NCBI GenBank assembly: GCA_030681645.1
Contig: JAUXRX010000007.1
Coordinates: 124,001 to 188,000, forward strand
Length of the DNA: 64,000 nucleotides
Direction of reading: 5' to 3'
Source of the DNA: Archangium sp.
GTDB taxonomy: Bacteria > Myxococcota > Myxococcia > Myxococcales > Myxococcaceae
Position 1 is the first letter of the stretch, and the number at the start of each line of letters is the position of its first letter. This document shows positions 17,965 through 26,743 of the stretch, piece by piece. The translations under genes and the position numbers were made by a program. The notes below the pieces were generated by a model, which worked only from the letters and a program-made list of their open reading frames with translations, made no database searches and was not told the origin of the DNA.

Positions 17965-18010
17965 CTCCCTCTCCCTGCGACGCGGGGGGAGGGCCGGGGT
18001 GAGGGGCTCA
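17965..18010. repeat. GC-rich palindromic repeat, half copy (ftsA/ftsZ)
   Basis: A degenerate half copy of the repeat at 10819, 13264 and 14738, with the same CTCCCTCTCCCTGCG opening and GGGTGAGGGGCTCA end. Unlike the others it does not touch the next start codon; about 90 bases of leader separate it from ftsZ. Confidence 0.75.
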
Positions 18011-18101
18011 CTTCCCCCACGCCGCTACAGCCACATAGCTGAAAACTTGCGGGCCCGTCTGGCCGTACCAGACTCTCAAAACCTTCCCCGGGGACTCACC
18101 A

Positions 18102-19382
18102 ATGGATCAGTTCGAACAGAGCAAGCAGGCCGCAAAAATCCGCGTGGTCGGCGTCGGTGGCGCCGGCTGCAACGCCGTGAACACGATGATCGCCAGCGGG
18201 CTGGAGCGCGTCGACTTCATCGCGCTCAACACCGACGTGCAGGCGCTGGCGGCCAACAAGGCGCCCATCCGCATGCAGATCGGCAAGGAGCTGACGCGCG
18301 GCCTCGGCGCCGGCGCCAACCCCGAGATGGGCCGTCAAGCGGCCACCGAGTCGCGCGAGGAGATCAAGGCGCTGCTCCAGGGCTGCGACATGGTCTTCGT
18401 CACCGCCGGCATGGGCGGCGGCACGGGCACGGGCGCAGCGCCGGTCGTGGCAGACATCGCGCGCGAGCTCGGCTGCCTCACGGTCGGCGTGGTGACCAAG
18501 CCGTTCATGTTCGAAGGCAACCGCCGCCGGAAGGCCGCGGAGCAGGGGCTGCAGGAGCTCAAGGCCGCCGTCGACACGCTCATCACCATTCCCAACCAGC
18601 GCCTGCTGACGATGTCGTCCGAGCCGCTGCCGCTGCTCGACTCGTTCCGCCGCGCCGACGAGGTGCTGCTCAACGCCGTGCAGGGCATCTCGGATCTCAT
18701 CCAGTACCACGGGTACATCAACGTCGACTTCGCCGACGTGAAGACGATCATGGGCGAGCAGGGCCTCGCGCTCATGGGCACCGGCCGCGCGTCGGGTGAG
18801 AAGCGGGCGCTGCGCGCGATGGAGCAGGCGGTCAGCTCCCCGCTCCTCGAGGACGTGTCGATCGACGGCGCGCGCGGGCTGCTCATCAACATCACCGCGG
18901 GCCGCGACATCACCCTGCAGGAGATCAACGAGGCCATCTGCATCGCGCAGGACGCGGCGGACCCCGAGGCGAACATCATCTTCGGCTCGCTCGTCGACGA
19001 GAACGCCAACGACGAGGTGAAGATCACCGTCATCGCCACCGGCTTCGTCTCGCGAGAGACCGCGCCGCGCCGCGCCTCGGTCGCCGAGCAGCCCCGCGCC
19101 GTTCCGCAGCAGCAGCAGCTGCTCCGCTCGGCCTCGCACCAGGCGTACGTGCCCACGGTGACGCCCGCGCCCGCGCAGCCCGTGTCCGCGGGGCGCGAGG
19201 AGATGGCCTCGCTCGTGCCCGGCAAGTCGACCCTCGCGCCGCCGCCCCAGCGCACCCTGTCGGGTGAGCACCGCGTCAGCCCGCCCACGCGCCTGACCTC
19301 CGCCCGCGAGGTGACGTTGGATGAGGATCAGTACGACATCCCCACCTTCCTGCGCCGCCAGGGCCAGACCGAAATGCCGTAA
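18102..19382 (+). CDS. ftsZ: cell division tubulin-like GTPase FtsZ
   Basis: FtsZ polymerises into the Z-ring. The tubulin signature [10 protein letters not shown] covers residues 105-114, preceded by the N-terminal [13 protein letters not shown] loop; the T7 loop [11 protein letters not shown] follows. A Gln/Pro-rich linker of about 80 residues leads to the C-terminal conserved peptide [10 protein letters not shown], which binds FtsA. Length 426 residues. It is the last gene of the dcw cluster and a strong terminator follows. Confidence 0.97.
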   Translation: MDQFEQSKQAAKIRVVGVGGAGCNAVNTMIASGLERVDFIALNTDVQALAANKAPIRMQIGKELTRGLGAGANPEMGRQAATESREEIKALLQGCDMVFVTAGMGGGTGTGAAPVVADIARELGCLTVGVVTKPFMFEGNRRRKAAEQGLQELKAAVDTLITIPNQRLLTMSSEPLPLLDSFRRADEVLLNAVQGISDLIQYHGYINVDFADVKTIMGEQGLALMGTGRASGEKRALRAMEQAVSSPLLEDVSIDGARGLLINITAGRDITLQEINEAICIAQDAADPEANIIFGSLVDENANDEVKITVIATGFVSRETAPRRASVAEQPRAVPQQQQLLRSASHQAYVPTVTPAPAQPVSAGREEMASLVPGKSTLAPPPQRTLSGEHRVSPPTRLTSAREVTLDEDQYDIPTFLRRQGQTEMP

Positions 19383-19409
19383 GCGGTTCTTTCCCTCCCC
19401 GGAAAGACT

Positions 19410-19444
19410 GAGGGCGTCGCGACCACGTTGGTCACGACGCCCTC
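19410..19444 (+). terminator. terminator of the dcw cluster
   Basis: A 16-base stem with a single mismatch (19410-19425 with 19429-19444) and a three-base loop lies 28 bases after the ftsZ stop, followed by GGTGTTT. It also faces the convergent lipoprotein gene and may serve both strands. Confidence 0.85.
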
Positions 19445-19479
19445 GGTGTTTCAGGAGGTGAAGGGTCAGGCGACCGGCT

Positions 19480-19773
19480 TCACTGCAGGCACTTGTTCGC
19501 CTTCTCGACCTGCGCCCCGCAATTGGTCGTCAGGCCCGTGGCCGAATTGAGCTGATCGCAGGTCATGCCGGCGATGCACGCCTCGAGCGCCGAGAACTCG
19601 GAGGAACAGCCCTTGGTCTGGGCCTTCTCCCGCTCCGCGGTCACGTCAGTGCGGCACTGGGTGACGCTGAAAGAAGTCCCCGACTTCTTGGCGCACTCCT
19701 CACTCTTGGCGCAGACGTCCGCGCAGCCGACCAGACCAACCGCCAACAGACCCGCGATAAGGACCTTCTTCAT
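19480..19773 (-). CDS. small Cys-rich lipoprotein
   Basis: The 97-residue protein has a lipoprotein signal peptide with lipobox LVGC (C17) and about eight further cysteines in the mature part, spaced so that disulfide pairing in the periplasm is likely. I recognise no family; small Cys-rich lipoproteins of this type are common in myxobacteria. ATG 19773 follows a GAGGG sequence on the minus strand. It is convergent with ftsZ. Confidence 0.75.
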   Translation of the reverse strand: MKKVLIAGLLAVGLVGCADVCAKSEECAKKSGTSFSVTQCRTDVTAEREKAQTKGCSSEFSALEACIAGMTCDQLNSATGLTTNCGAQVEKANKCLQ

Positions 19774-19822
19774 GGTTTTCCCTCGTTGTTGGTGAAACAG
19801 ACGGCGGCAATCTACCGCCTGG

Positions 19823-20614
19823 CTAGAGCGCTTCCACCTTCAGGTTGTCGAAGAACAGCTGTGCTTCCCAGCTCGAGAAGGCGAACCGATCGTGACCCTT
19901 GCCGGTGAGGGGCATCGGGTCTTCGAAGCGCATGAACGGCTGCCCGTCGATGAACCACGACAGCACCTTGCCCCGGCGCTCGATGCGCCAGTGGTACTGG
20001 CGGCCGATCTCGACCCTGAAGGGGTTGGCCTCGACGCGTACGCGCGTGTCGCTGCGGTACTTCTCCTGCCAGTTGGCCTGCGCCTGCAGCGTGGCCATCG
20101 GCGGGGCGTGCTCGTCGAGCCGCGCGATGATGCTGATGGAGTTGTTCCACCCGCCGTGAATGAGCACGTAGCCCGAGGCGTGGTCGGTGCCGTCACCGAA
20201 GATCTCGACCTTGATGTCGCCCTCGGGAGACATCGACTTCACGTCGAACTCCACCGCCACGTCGTTGGGCAGGCTCGCCTTGAGCCAGAGGGGGTTGTTC
20301 TTCACGCCGGGCGAGAGCAGCCAGCCGTCGACGGTGCGCCACAGCCCGCCGCTGCTCCAGTACTTCGCGCTCACCGTGGCCGCGTCGGAATAGTCGTCGT
20401 TGAACGGCAGCGCCTGCGTCGCCGCGGGGGCCGAGCGCCAGAGGAAGTAGTGCAGCATGGGCAGGTTGATCAGCAGCACCACGCCGATGATCACGCCCAG
20501 CGAGATGGGCCCGATTCTCTTCGGTGCCTCCCACGGAGTCTCGGCCGGTGCGCTCTGCGGTGCTGTGACCGGCTCGATCTTCACGTCGTCTTCCTTGCGC
20601 TGGGCCTTCGCCAT
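19823..20614 (-). CDS. membrane-anchored protein with a LamG/DUF1080-like beta domain
   Basis: The 263-residue protein has a charged cytosolic N-terminus, one membrane segment at about residues 38-60, and an extracytoplasmic beta-rich domain. The pattern WRTVDGWLLSPG, VEFDVKSMSPEGDIKVEIFG, YHWRIERRGKVLSWFIDGQPFMRFEDP and SSWEAQLFFDNLKVEAL resembles the concanavalin-like fold of DUF1080/LamG proteins, which often bind carbohydrate. No catalytic residue can be assigned. It stands alone between two lipoprotein genes on the same strand. Confidence 0.65.
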   Translation of the reverse strand: MAKAQRKEDDVKIEPVTAPQSAPAETPWEAPKRIGPISLGVIIGVVLLINLPMLHYFLWRSAPAATQALPFNDDYSDAATVSAKYWSSGGLWRTVDGWLLSPGVKNNPLWLKASLPNDVAVEFDVKSMSPEGDIKVEIFGDGTDHASGYVLIHGGWNNSISIIARLDEHAPPMATLQAQANWQEKYRSDTRVRVEANPFRVEIGRQYHWRIERRGKVLSWFIDGQPFMRFEDPMPLTGKGHDRFAFSSWEAQLFFDNLKVEAL

Positions 20615-20666
20615 GACGTCCGCGCAGCTAGCAGAAACGGCCCGGGCGCGGCAGTCACTTCTTCAA

Positions 20667-22394
20667 TCAGCGCGGCTGGCAGGTGCCGGTGGCGTTGACA
20701 GCGGCCCCTGCGGGCTTCGCGCAGCGCTTCTTCGGCATGCGCCCGTCGGCGCAGTCGCTGTTCTCCTGGCAGCAGTCCGGCGCCTGGCAGAGCACCGAGG
20801 CCGAGGCGGTAGCCGTGGCGCGCGTCGAAGCGGCGAACGCGTCGTCGTTGACGAACACGCACGAGTAGTCCTCGCAGCGGTCCTCGGTCACCACCTTCTG
20901 GTCTTCGCACTGGCTGGCCATCGTGCAGTACCGCGGCGGGTAGTCCGTCTCGCAGCGGAAGCGGAACAGCCCGGGCGTCAGCTCCATGCCCTTCTTGCAG
21001 CGCGTGGTGGTGCCCGGCTCGGTGACGGGGCACTGCGCGTCGAGGCAGCACTCCGACGAGGGGTCGCAGGTGGTGGGCACGTTGCCGGTGAAGGGCACGC
21101 AGCGGTTCTGCACCAGGGGGAAGCGCACCGTGGCCAGCGTCATGGTGTCGTTGAAGAACTGCACGCCGAACATCTCCACCACCGCTCCGACGGCGGGCGA
21201 GACGCCCAGATCGAGCGAACGGCACAGCTCTCCCGTGACGGGGTTGCCGCTGGCCGTGCTGTGCAGCTTCGCCTCGGCGAAGGTCTTGAGCGTCACCGTC
21301 GCGCCCACGATGCCGAAGGCCTTCACGTCGAGCCGCGGGAGCACGTAGGCGGTGGCGTTGAGCCGGCCCTCGAAGGTGACGTTGGGGCCGAACTCGGTGA
21401 AGCGGCTGTCGCGCTCGTCGATGGAATACCAGTCGAGCCGGTCCGTGTAGCCGAAGCCCACGGTGATGCCGTCGGTCATGTCGAAGCCCTGCTCGATGAC
21501 CAGGTTCGCCTCGGCAGAGACGTTGAACCCGGCGAAGAGCGACGGGTTGATGGTGATGACGATGCCGGCCACGGTGAAGGGGATCTCCGGGCCTTCCCAC
21601 AGGCGGTACTGCTGGCCGATCGCGCCGTTCACCACCGCCTCGAGCCGCGCGTGCATGGCCGCGTCGACCTCGCCGCCCACGGTGAGCTCGAACTTGTCGA
21701 GGTTGGCGAAGCCCTCGTCCCATTCCAGCACCGCGTCCACCCAGGCCTTGAGGCGGAACTTGCACTTCGTGAGGTCGAGCTTCACGTGGCCACCGGCGCC
21801 CAGCGGCTGCTCCGGGCTGGGCGGGGCCGACACCGAGGCGTCGATGACGTTACCGGCGCAGTCGGGGGGGCCGAGCGCGATCTCCAGCGGCTGCTGGTTG
21901 ACGCCGGGCTTCGCGGTGAGCGGCTGCCCGGTGCTGCCCTGCTCGCTCAGAAATAGCCGCGTGCGAATGCGCCCCTTCTTGAACGCGTCGCGCACCGTGA
22001 CGCGGGTCAGCTTCGCCGTCACGTCTCGCCCGTTCACCTCGAGCGAGTCGACGCGGTGGAGCAGGGGCGGCCGGTCCTTCCGTCCCCGGTAGAGAATCGA
22101 GCCCGCGGCGATGCGCTCGTCGAGCCTGGCGCCGGCCTTGAGCTTGAGGGAAAGGGTGGTGGTCGCCTCGTCCCAGGAGGCCGACTCGAACTTGAAGCGC
22201 GCCTCGTCGTCGATGCGCACCGTGGTGCTCTTCGGTTCGAGACAGTTCTGCGTCGGATCGTTGGGGTTGCAGCTCGCCGCCGCGCCCACGTCGTCCCACT
22301 CGGTGCGTTGTTCGGCGAAGGGGTCTTCCTTGCGGCCGCCACACGACACCGCCAACACCATCACCACTCCCAGCCACGGCTTCAGTGCGCTCAC
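20667..22394 (-). CDS. large lipoprotein with a Cys-rich C-terminus
   Basis: GTG at 22394 gives a 575-residue protein with lipobox AVSC (about residue 18). Residues 60-390 are rich in beta-strand patterns; residues 395-575 carry at least 18 Cys, with CCxxxxxC and CxxxSxCC arrangements (SSECCLDAQCP, APDCCQENSDCADG) that recall the Cys-rich repeats of myxobacterial surface proteins. No enzymatic motif was found. Function unknown; an outer-membrane or surface location is inferred from the lipobox. Confidence 0.7.
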   Translation of the reverse strand: MSALKPWLGVVMVLAVSCGGRKEDPFAEQRTEWDDVGAAASCNPNDPTQNCLEPKSTTVRIDDEARFKFESASWDEATTTLSLKLKAGARLDERIAAGSILYRGRKDRPPLLHRVDSLEVNGRDVTAKLTRVTVRDAFKKGRIRTRLFLSEQGSTGQPLTAKPGVNQQPLEIALGPPDCAGNVIDASVSAPPSPEQPLGAGGHVKLDLTKCKFRLKAWVDAVLEWDEGFANLDKFELTVGGEVDAAMHARLEAVVNGAIGQQYRLWEGPEIPFTVAGIVITINPSLFAGFNVSAEANLVIEQGFDMTDGITVGFGYTDRLDWYSIDERDSRFTEFGPNVTFEGRLNATAYVLPRLDVKAFGIVGATVTLKTFAEAKLHSTASGNPVTGELCRSLDLGVSPAVGAVVEMFGVQFFNDTMTLATVRFPLVQNRCVPFTGNVPTTCDPSSECCLDAQCPVTEPGTTTRCKKGMELTPGLFRFRCETDYPPRYCTMASQCEDQKVVTEDRCEDYSCVFVNDDAFAASTRATATASASVLCQAPDCCQENSDCADGRMPKKRCAKPAGAAVNATGTCQPR

Positions 22395-22497
22395 GACTCC
22401 CTCCAGGCGAATTGATGGGGGCCAAACACGCCCCGGCGGTCACAGTTGCGGGCTTCGCAAGCGTACGTGATTCCGATGGCTTGCCTGCATCAGAAGG

Positions 22498-23220
22498 TCA
22501 CTTCTTGCTGTCGTTGTACTTCGCCCAGCGCTCCTCGGTGGCCTTCTGCTCTTTGGCCCGCTTCTTCGCGATCGCCTTCTCGAGGCGCCGCGCGGTGGCC
22601 TCTTCCTCGGAGGGCCGCACGAAGATCTGGAAGACGGCGCCCGCGACGGCGAAGCACCCGGCCACGACGAGCACGGCGATGGGGTTTCCCGCCAACCAGC
22701 CGATGCCCGAGATGAACGGGTTGAGCGTCGAGAGAATGCCCAGGACCGCGACCCACGCGCCCACCGCCGCCGAGAGGACCGAGCCGACCAGCTTGTGCAT
22801 CACCACGCCGGCTGCGCCGCCCAGAAAGAACCCCGGCCCGAAGCCGAGCAGCCAGTCATTGGGGCCCGCGATCTGTCCGCCCATCAGGCCTGCCGGAACG
22901 CCGAAGGCGAAGAAGACGACGATCGGCGGCCAGAGCAGCCCGGCGGTGAGGAGCCCCAGCGTGGCGACCAGGGTGATCTGCCGCATGCTGGTGCCGAACC
23001 CGAGGCGCGCGGCGAGTGGGCCGGCCCACACCGTGGCGATCAGCGCACCGAGCGGCCCGGCCACCAGGCGGAACAGCTGGCGGCCGCCGAACAGCAGCAT
23101 CAACACGCCCACGACGATCGCGATCAGCCCGCCCCACACCGGCAGGAAGCGGAACACGCCGACCCACCCGATCGGATCGAGGTGGCGGTAGGGCTCGAAG
23201 GCGTTCTGAACTTGCTCCAC
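22498..23220 (-). CDS. multi-pass membrane protein of unknown function
   Basis: The 240-residue protein has about six hydrophobic segments between residues 28 and 200, many rich in Gly and Ala, and a highly charged C-terminal helix (EEEATARRLEKAIAKKRAKE). The start is a GTG at 23220. I do not recognise a family. It follows the small membrane protein at 23234-23554 by 13 bases and is probably co-transcribed with it. Confidence 0.65.
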   Translation of the reverse strand: MEQVQNAFEPYRHLDPIGWVGVFRFLPVWGGLIAIVVGVLMLLFGGRQLFRLVAGPLGALIATVWAGPLAARLGFGTSMRQITLVATLGLLTAGLLWPPIVVFFAFGVPAGLMGGQIAGPNDWLLGFGPGFFLGGAAGVVMHKLVGSVLSAAVGAWVAVLGILSTLNPFISGIGWLAGNPIAVLVVAGCFAVAGAVFQIFVRPSEEEATARRLEKAIAKKRAKEQKATEERWAKYNDSKK

Positions 23221-23233
23221 GTCGGCGACCTGC

Positions 23234-23554
23234 TCAGTAGCGCCAGGCGGCGAGGATCACGAGCCCGATGAAGGCCCCCGCAACGGCTGCCACGAAGAGG
23301 TAGGGCTTCGGTGGGGTGATCGTCCGGCTGACGAGGTCGGCGGCCACGGCGGCAGGGGTCTCGGCGACGATCGCACCCTCAGTCGAGAGCACCTTCGCCA
23401 GCTCGACGGCGACCTTCTCGTCGTCCTTGCCGACCTTGCCGGCCAGCACCGCCTTCGCGAGCTGCCGCGCCTGCACCGAGTCACCGCGCTGGTACGCCTC
23501 GTAGGACAGCTTCAGTACGGAGCGGCTCTGGTCCTGCTTGTTGCCCTTGGCCAT
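23234..23554 (-). CDS. small tail-anchored protein with a TPR-like helical region
   Basis: ATG 23554 gives 106 residues: an N-terminal helical part (KLSYEAYQRGDSVQARQLAKAVL) that looks like one TPR-type helix pair, and one C-terminal membrane segment (about 84-103). A tail-anchored inner membrane protein is likely. A longer frame to 23590 adds 12 residues with no clear start signal. It leads a two-gene unit with the membrane protein at 22498. Confidence 0.6.
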   Translation of the reverse strand: MAKGNKQDQSRSVLKLSYEAYQRGDSVQARQLAKAVLAGKVGKDDEKVAVELAKVLSTEGAIVAETPAAVAADLVSRTITPPKPYLFVAAVAGAFIGLVILAAWRY

Positions 23555-23703
23555 GGCCACGCGGATAACCCATTTCATCGGCGTGCGCATCGGGAGCGAA
23601 GCCGGGGCGAAGCGACCCGATAAATCGGCTCAGGTCGGGGTATATGAACGGCGTGCCCCGAGGGAACAACAGCGCGCCTCCAGGAGTTCAAAGGCGGCTC
23701 GCC

Positions 23704-24462
23704 ATGCCTGCCCTGAGCGCAGTCGAAGGGATCTCGCGCCGCGCCTTCCTCGCCGCTGCCGGGGCGCTGCCGTTCTCCGCTCACGCGTTCGGTGACGCTT
23801 CCCGCTTCATCCCCGCCATCGTCAAGCACGGTGGCCGGTGGGACGTGCGCTCGTCGGGCCTGCGCCGGCTGGCGTGGGAGCTCCAGCGCCGCACCTCGGT
23901 CGAGGTGCAGCTCGAGGCCCGCCCCATCACCCTCGACAGCCCGCGGCTGTTCGAGCACCCGTTCCTCTACCTCTCGTCCGACGGCGATTTCCCTCCGTTC
24001 ACCGCGGTCGAGGTCGAGAGCCTGCGCCGCTACCTCACCTTCGGCGGCTTCCTCTTCGCCGACGCGAACGATGGGTCCGACGGGGCGGGCTTCGACTTCG
24101 CGCTGCGCCGTGAGCTGGCCCGGGTGCTGCCGCAGTCACCTGCCACCGTGCTCCCGTCGACGCACGTGATCTTCAAGTCGTTCTTCCTGCTCGACAGCGC
24201 GCCGGGCCGCTTCCTCAACAAGCCGAGCCTCGAGGCGCACCTCATCAACAAGCGCGCCGCGGTCGTGTACTCGCAGAACGACGTGATGGGTGCGCTCAAC
24301 CGCGACGTCTCCGGCACCTGGGAGTTCGAGCCTTCCCCCGGCGGTCAGCGGCAGCGCGAGCTCGCCACGCGGCTGGCCATCAACCTGGTGATGTACTCGC
24401 TGTGCCTCGACTACAAAGATGACGCCGTGCACCTGCCGGTCATCATGAATCGGCGGCGCTGA
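23704..24462 (+). CDS. DUF4159 protein with a Tat-type signal peptide
   Basis: The 252-residue protein matches DUF4159, a periplasmic family usually found beside vWA/BatA-like membrane proteins; its biochemical role is not known. The N-terminus carries SRRAFL, a clean twin-arginine motif, followed by an Ala-rich hydrophobic stretch ending SAHAFG. Residues 3-9 (ALSAVEG) are encoded by a dispersed repeat (23710-23730), so the signal peptide n-region was built from repeat DNA. ATG 23704 has AAAGGCGG upstream; an earlier ATG at 23644 is less likely. The large vWA protein follows after one base, so they form one operon. Confidence 0.75.
   Translation: MPALSAVEGISRRAFLAAAGALPFSAHAFGDASRFIPAIVKHGGRWDVRSSGLRRLAWELQRRTSVEVQLEARPITLDSPRLFEHPFLYLSSDGDFPPFTAVEVESLRRYLTFGGFLFADANDGSDGAGFDFALRRELARVLPQSPATVLPSTHVIFKSFFLLDSAPGRFLNKPSLEAHLINKRAAVVYSQNDVMGALNRDVSGTWEFEPSPGGQRQRELATRLAINLVMYSLCLDYKDDAVHLPVIMNRRR
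23710..23730. repeat. dispersed repeat CCYTCGACTSCGCTCRGGG family, copy 1
   Basis: GCCCTGAGCGCAGTCGAAGGG (reverse strand CCCTTCGACTGCGCTCAGG) belongs to the same family as copies at 42057-42083 and 57832-57858. This one is inside the coding region of the DUF4159 gene. Related sequences are widespread in bacterial genomes between genes. Confidence 0.75.
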
Positions 24463-24463
24463 G

Positions 24464-26743
24464 ATGGAGTCGTTCGACACCTGGAAGCTGGTCAGCCTGT
24501 CCCCGCTGCCGATGGTGGCGCTCCTGGGCCTCGTGCTCGCGCTGGTGTTGGGCGTGGGGCTGGCGTGCTGGGGCGTGCGGCGGGAAGCCACCCGGAAGCG
24601 CCGCTGGCTGCTCTGGTCGCTGCGCGTGCTCGCGGGACTCTGCGCGCTCTTCTTCCTGCTCGAGCCCGGGCTGCGCCGCCTGCAGGTCGCGCGGGTGAAG
24701 AACCGGGTGGCGGTGCTGGTCGATCGTTCGGGCTCGATGTCCTTCCCCGTCGAGCCGCGCGGGGCTTCGCGCAACGACACGGTCGCCACCGCGCTCGAGA
24801 CGCTCGCCCCTCAGATGAAGGCGCTCGAAGATCGCTACGCGTTCGAGACCTGGGCCTTCGATCCCGAGCTGACGCCGATCACGGTCGACGGCCTGCGGAC
24901 CGAGCCACCGCGCGCGAGCCGGTCTGATCTCTTCGCGGCGCTGCGCGCCATCAAGGCGGGTGACACCGGCGGCGCGCGCAAGCTCTCGGGGGTGATCCTC
25001 TTCAGCGACGGCGTGGACAACGCCGACCTCACCGGCGGGCTCACGGGCCGCCCGAAGCAGATGTTGGAGCAGCTCGGCGTGCCGGTGACCACGGTCGCGG
25101 TGGGGAAGGGTGGGCTCACCGATCTCGCCATCGACGCGGTGAAGGTCGACGACTTCGCCTTCGTGCGGAACTCGATCTCGGCCGACGTGGAGATCCACGG
25201 GCGCGGCTTCGCCGACCAGGCGGTCCAGGTGGTGCTCAAGCGCGAGGGGCAGATCGTCGCCACCAAGGTCGCGCAGTTCGAGAGCAACGACGAGACGCAG
25301 ACGGTGAAGTTCACCTTCACGCCCGACCAGACCGGCCGCTTCGTCTACACGGTGGCAGTGCCGGTGTACCCGGACGAGGTGGTGGCCGAGAACAACACCC
25401 GCTCGTTCGCGCTCAAGGTGATCCGCGATCGGGTGCGCGTGCTTCTGGTGGCCGGCCGCCCCACGTGGGACGAGCGCTTCCTGCGCGGCGTGCTCAAGCA
25501 GGACGCCAACGTCGAGCTCATCAGCTTCTACATCTTGCGAAACGGCAGCGACAACTCGGGAGCGTTCGACGAGCCGCGCGAGCTCTCGTTGATCCCCTTT
25601 CCACGCGAGGAGATCTTTCAGAAGAAGATCGACACGTTCGACGTGGTGATCGTCTTGAACTTCGGCAGCGAGGACCAGGCGGTGTCCCTGCAGAGCTTCC
25701 GCGACGACATCGAGCGCTACGTGCTGCACGGCGGCGCCTTCGCCTACCTCGGCGGCGATCGCTCGTTCGGTGAAGCGCAATCGCCCATCAACCCGTTCGA
25801 GAAGGTGCTCCCGGTCTCCACCGCGGGTCTCGCCAGCCTCGAGCCGTTCGTGGCGAAGCTCACGCTGCCGGGCCTGCGGCACCCGATCACCGCGCTCGGC
25901 ACGGGCAGCGTCTCGAGTGAAGCGGCGTGGGCGGCGTTCCCTCCAGTGCCGGGCATGAACCTCACCCGCGCGAAGCCCGGCGCGACGGTGTTGCTCACGC
26001 ACCCCACGCTCTCGGTCGACGGCAGCCCCGCACCGCTGCTCACCATCTCGGAGCTGGGCCGCGGCCGCTCGATGGCCATCTCCACTGACGGCACCTGGTA
26101 CTGGGCCTTCCCCTCGCACGCGGCCGGAGCGCCCACGCGCAACTACGAGCGCTTCTGGAGCAACGCCATCCGCTGGCTGGTGCGCGACCCCGATCTCACG
26201 ACGTTGTCCGTGACCGCGGATCCCGCCAGCGTCGAGCCGGGCAAGCCCGTGGGCGTGGTGGTGGTGGCGCGGCAGTCCGACTACCAGCCGGCGCCGGACG
26301 CGAAGGTGAGCGTCGAGCTGATCGACGCCGACGATGGTCACCTGGTGGGCCAGCACAGCGGCGGAGTCGACGCCGACGGCATGGTGCGCTTCGAGTTCCC
26401 GCCGCCGCCTGCGGGTGCGTACAAGCTGGTCGGCCGCGCCACGAAGGACGACAAACCGCTGGGCGAGGGCTCAGACGCGGTGGCCGTGCGCGCCGTGGGC
26501 CCGGAGCTGGCCGACGCGAGGGTGAACGGCCCGCTGCTGGAAGAGATCGCGAAGGCCACAGGGGGGGCGTTCTTCGACAGCACCTCGTTCTCGTTGTCTG
26601 ACGTGCCGCTGCGGGAGCCGCTGCTGGTCGAGGTGGGCCGCTCGAAGGACCAGCCGCTGTGGGATCGCTGGTACTGGCTCACGCTGCTCTGCGTGATCCT
26701 CGGGCTCGAGTGGGCCGTGCGGCGTCGCTTCGGCTACATCTGA
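24464..26743 (+). CDS. membrane-bound vWA / glutamine-amidotransferase-like protein
   Basis: The 759-residue protein starts with two membrane segments (about 15-35 and 45-66), then a vWA domain whose MIDAS motif reads DRSGSM near residues 87-92, then a beta-sandwich region and a class I glutamine-amidotransferase-like fold (VLLVAGRPTWDERFLRGVL, GGAFAYLGGDRSF) without a clear catalytic Cys, and a final membrane segment before the C-terminus. Proteins with this architecture accompany MoxR/DUF58/DUF4159 genes; they are thought to act in the periplasm or as membrane chaperones, but no reaction is known. It follows the DUF4159 gene by one base. Confidence 0.8.
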   Translation: MESFDTWKLVSLSPLPMVALLGLVLALVLGVGLACWGVRREATRKRRWLLWSLRVLAGLCALFFLLEPGLRRLQVARVKNRVAVLVDRSGSMSFPVEPRGASRNDTVATALETLAPQMKALEDRYAFETWAFDPELTPITVDGLRTEPPRASRSDLFAALRAIKAGDTGGARKLSGVILFSDGVDNADLTGGLTGRPKQMLEQLGVPVTTVAVGKGGLTDLAIDAVKVDDFAFVRNSISADVEIHGRGFADQAVQVVLKREGQIVATKVAQFESNDETQTVKFTFTPDQTGRFVYTVAVPVYPDEVVAENNTRSFALKVIRDRVRVLLVAGRPTWDERFLRGVLKQDANVELISFYILRNGSDNSGAFDEPRELSLIPFPREEIFQKKIDTFDVVIVLNFGSEDQAVSLQSFRDDIERYVLHGGAFAYLGGDRSFGEAQSPINPFEKVLPVSTAGLASLEPFVAKLTLPGLRHPITALGTGSVSSEAAWAAFPPVPGMNLTRAKPGATVLLTHPTLSVDGSPAPLLTISELGRGRSMAISTDGTWYWAFPSHAAGAPTRNYERFWSNAIRWLVRDPDLTTLSVTADPASVEPGKPVGVVVVARQSDYQPAPDAKVSVELIDADDGHLVGQHSGGVDADGMVRFEFPPPPAGAYKLVGRATKDDKPLGEGSDAVAVRAVGPELADARVNGPLLEEIAKATGGAFFDSTSFSLSDVPLREPLLVEVGRSKDQPLWDRWYWLTLLCVILGLEWAVRRRFGYI

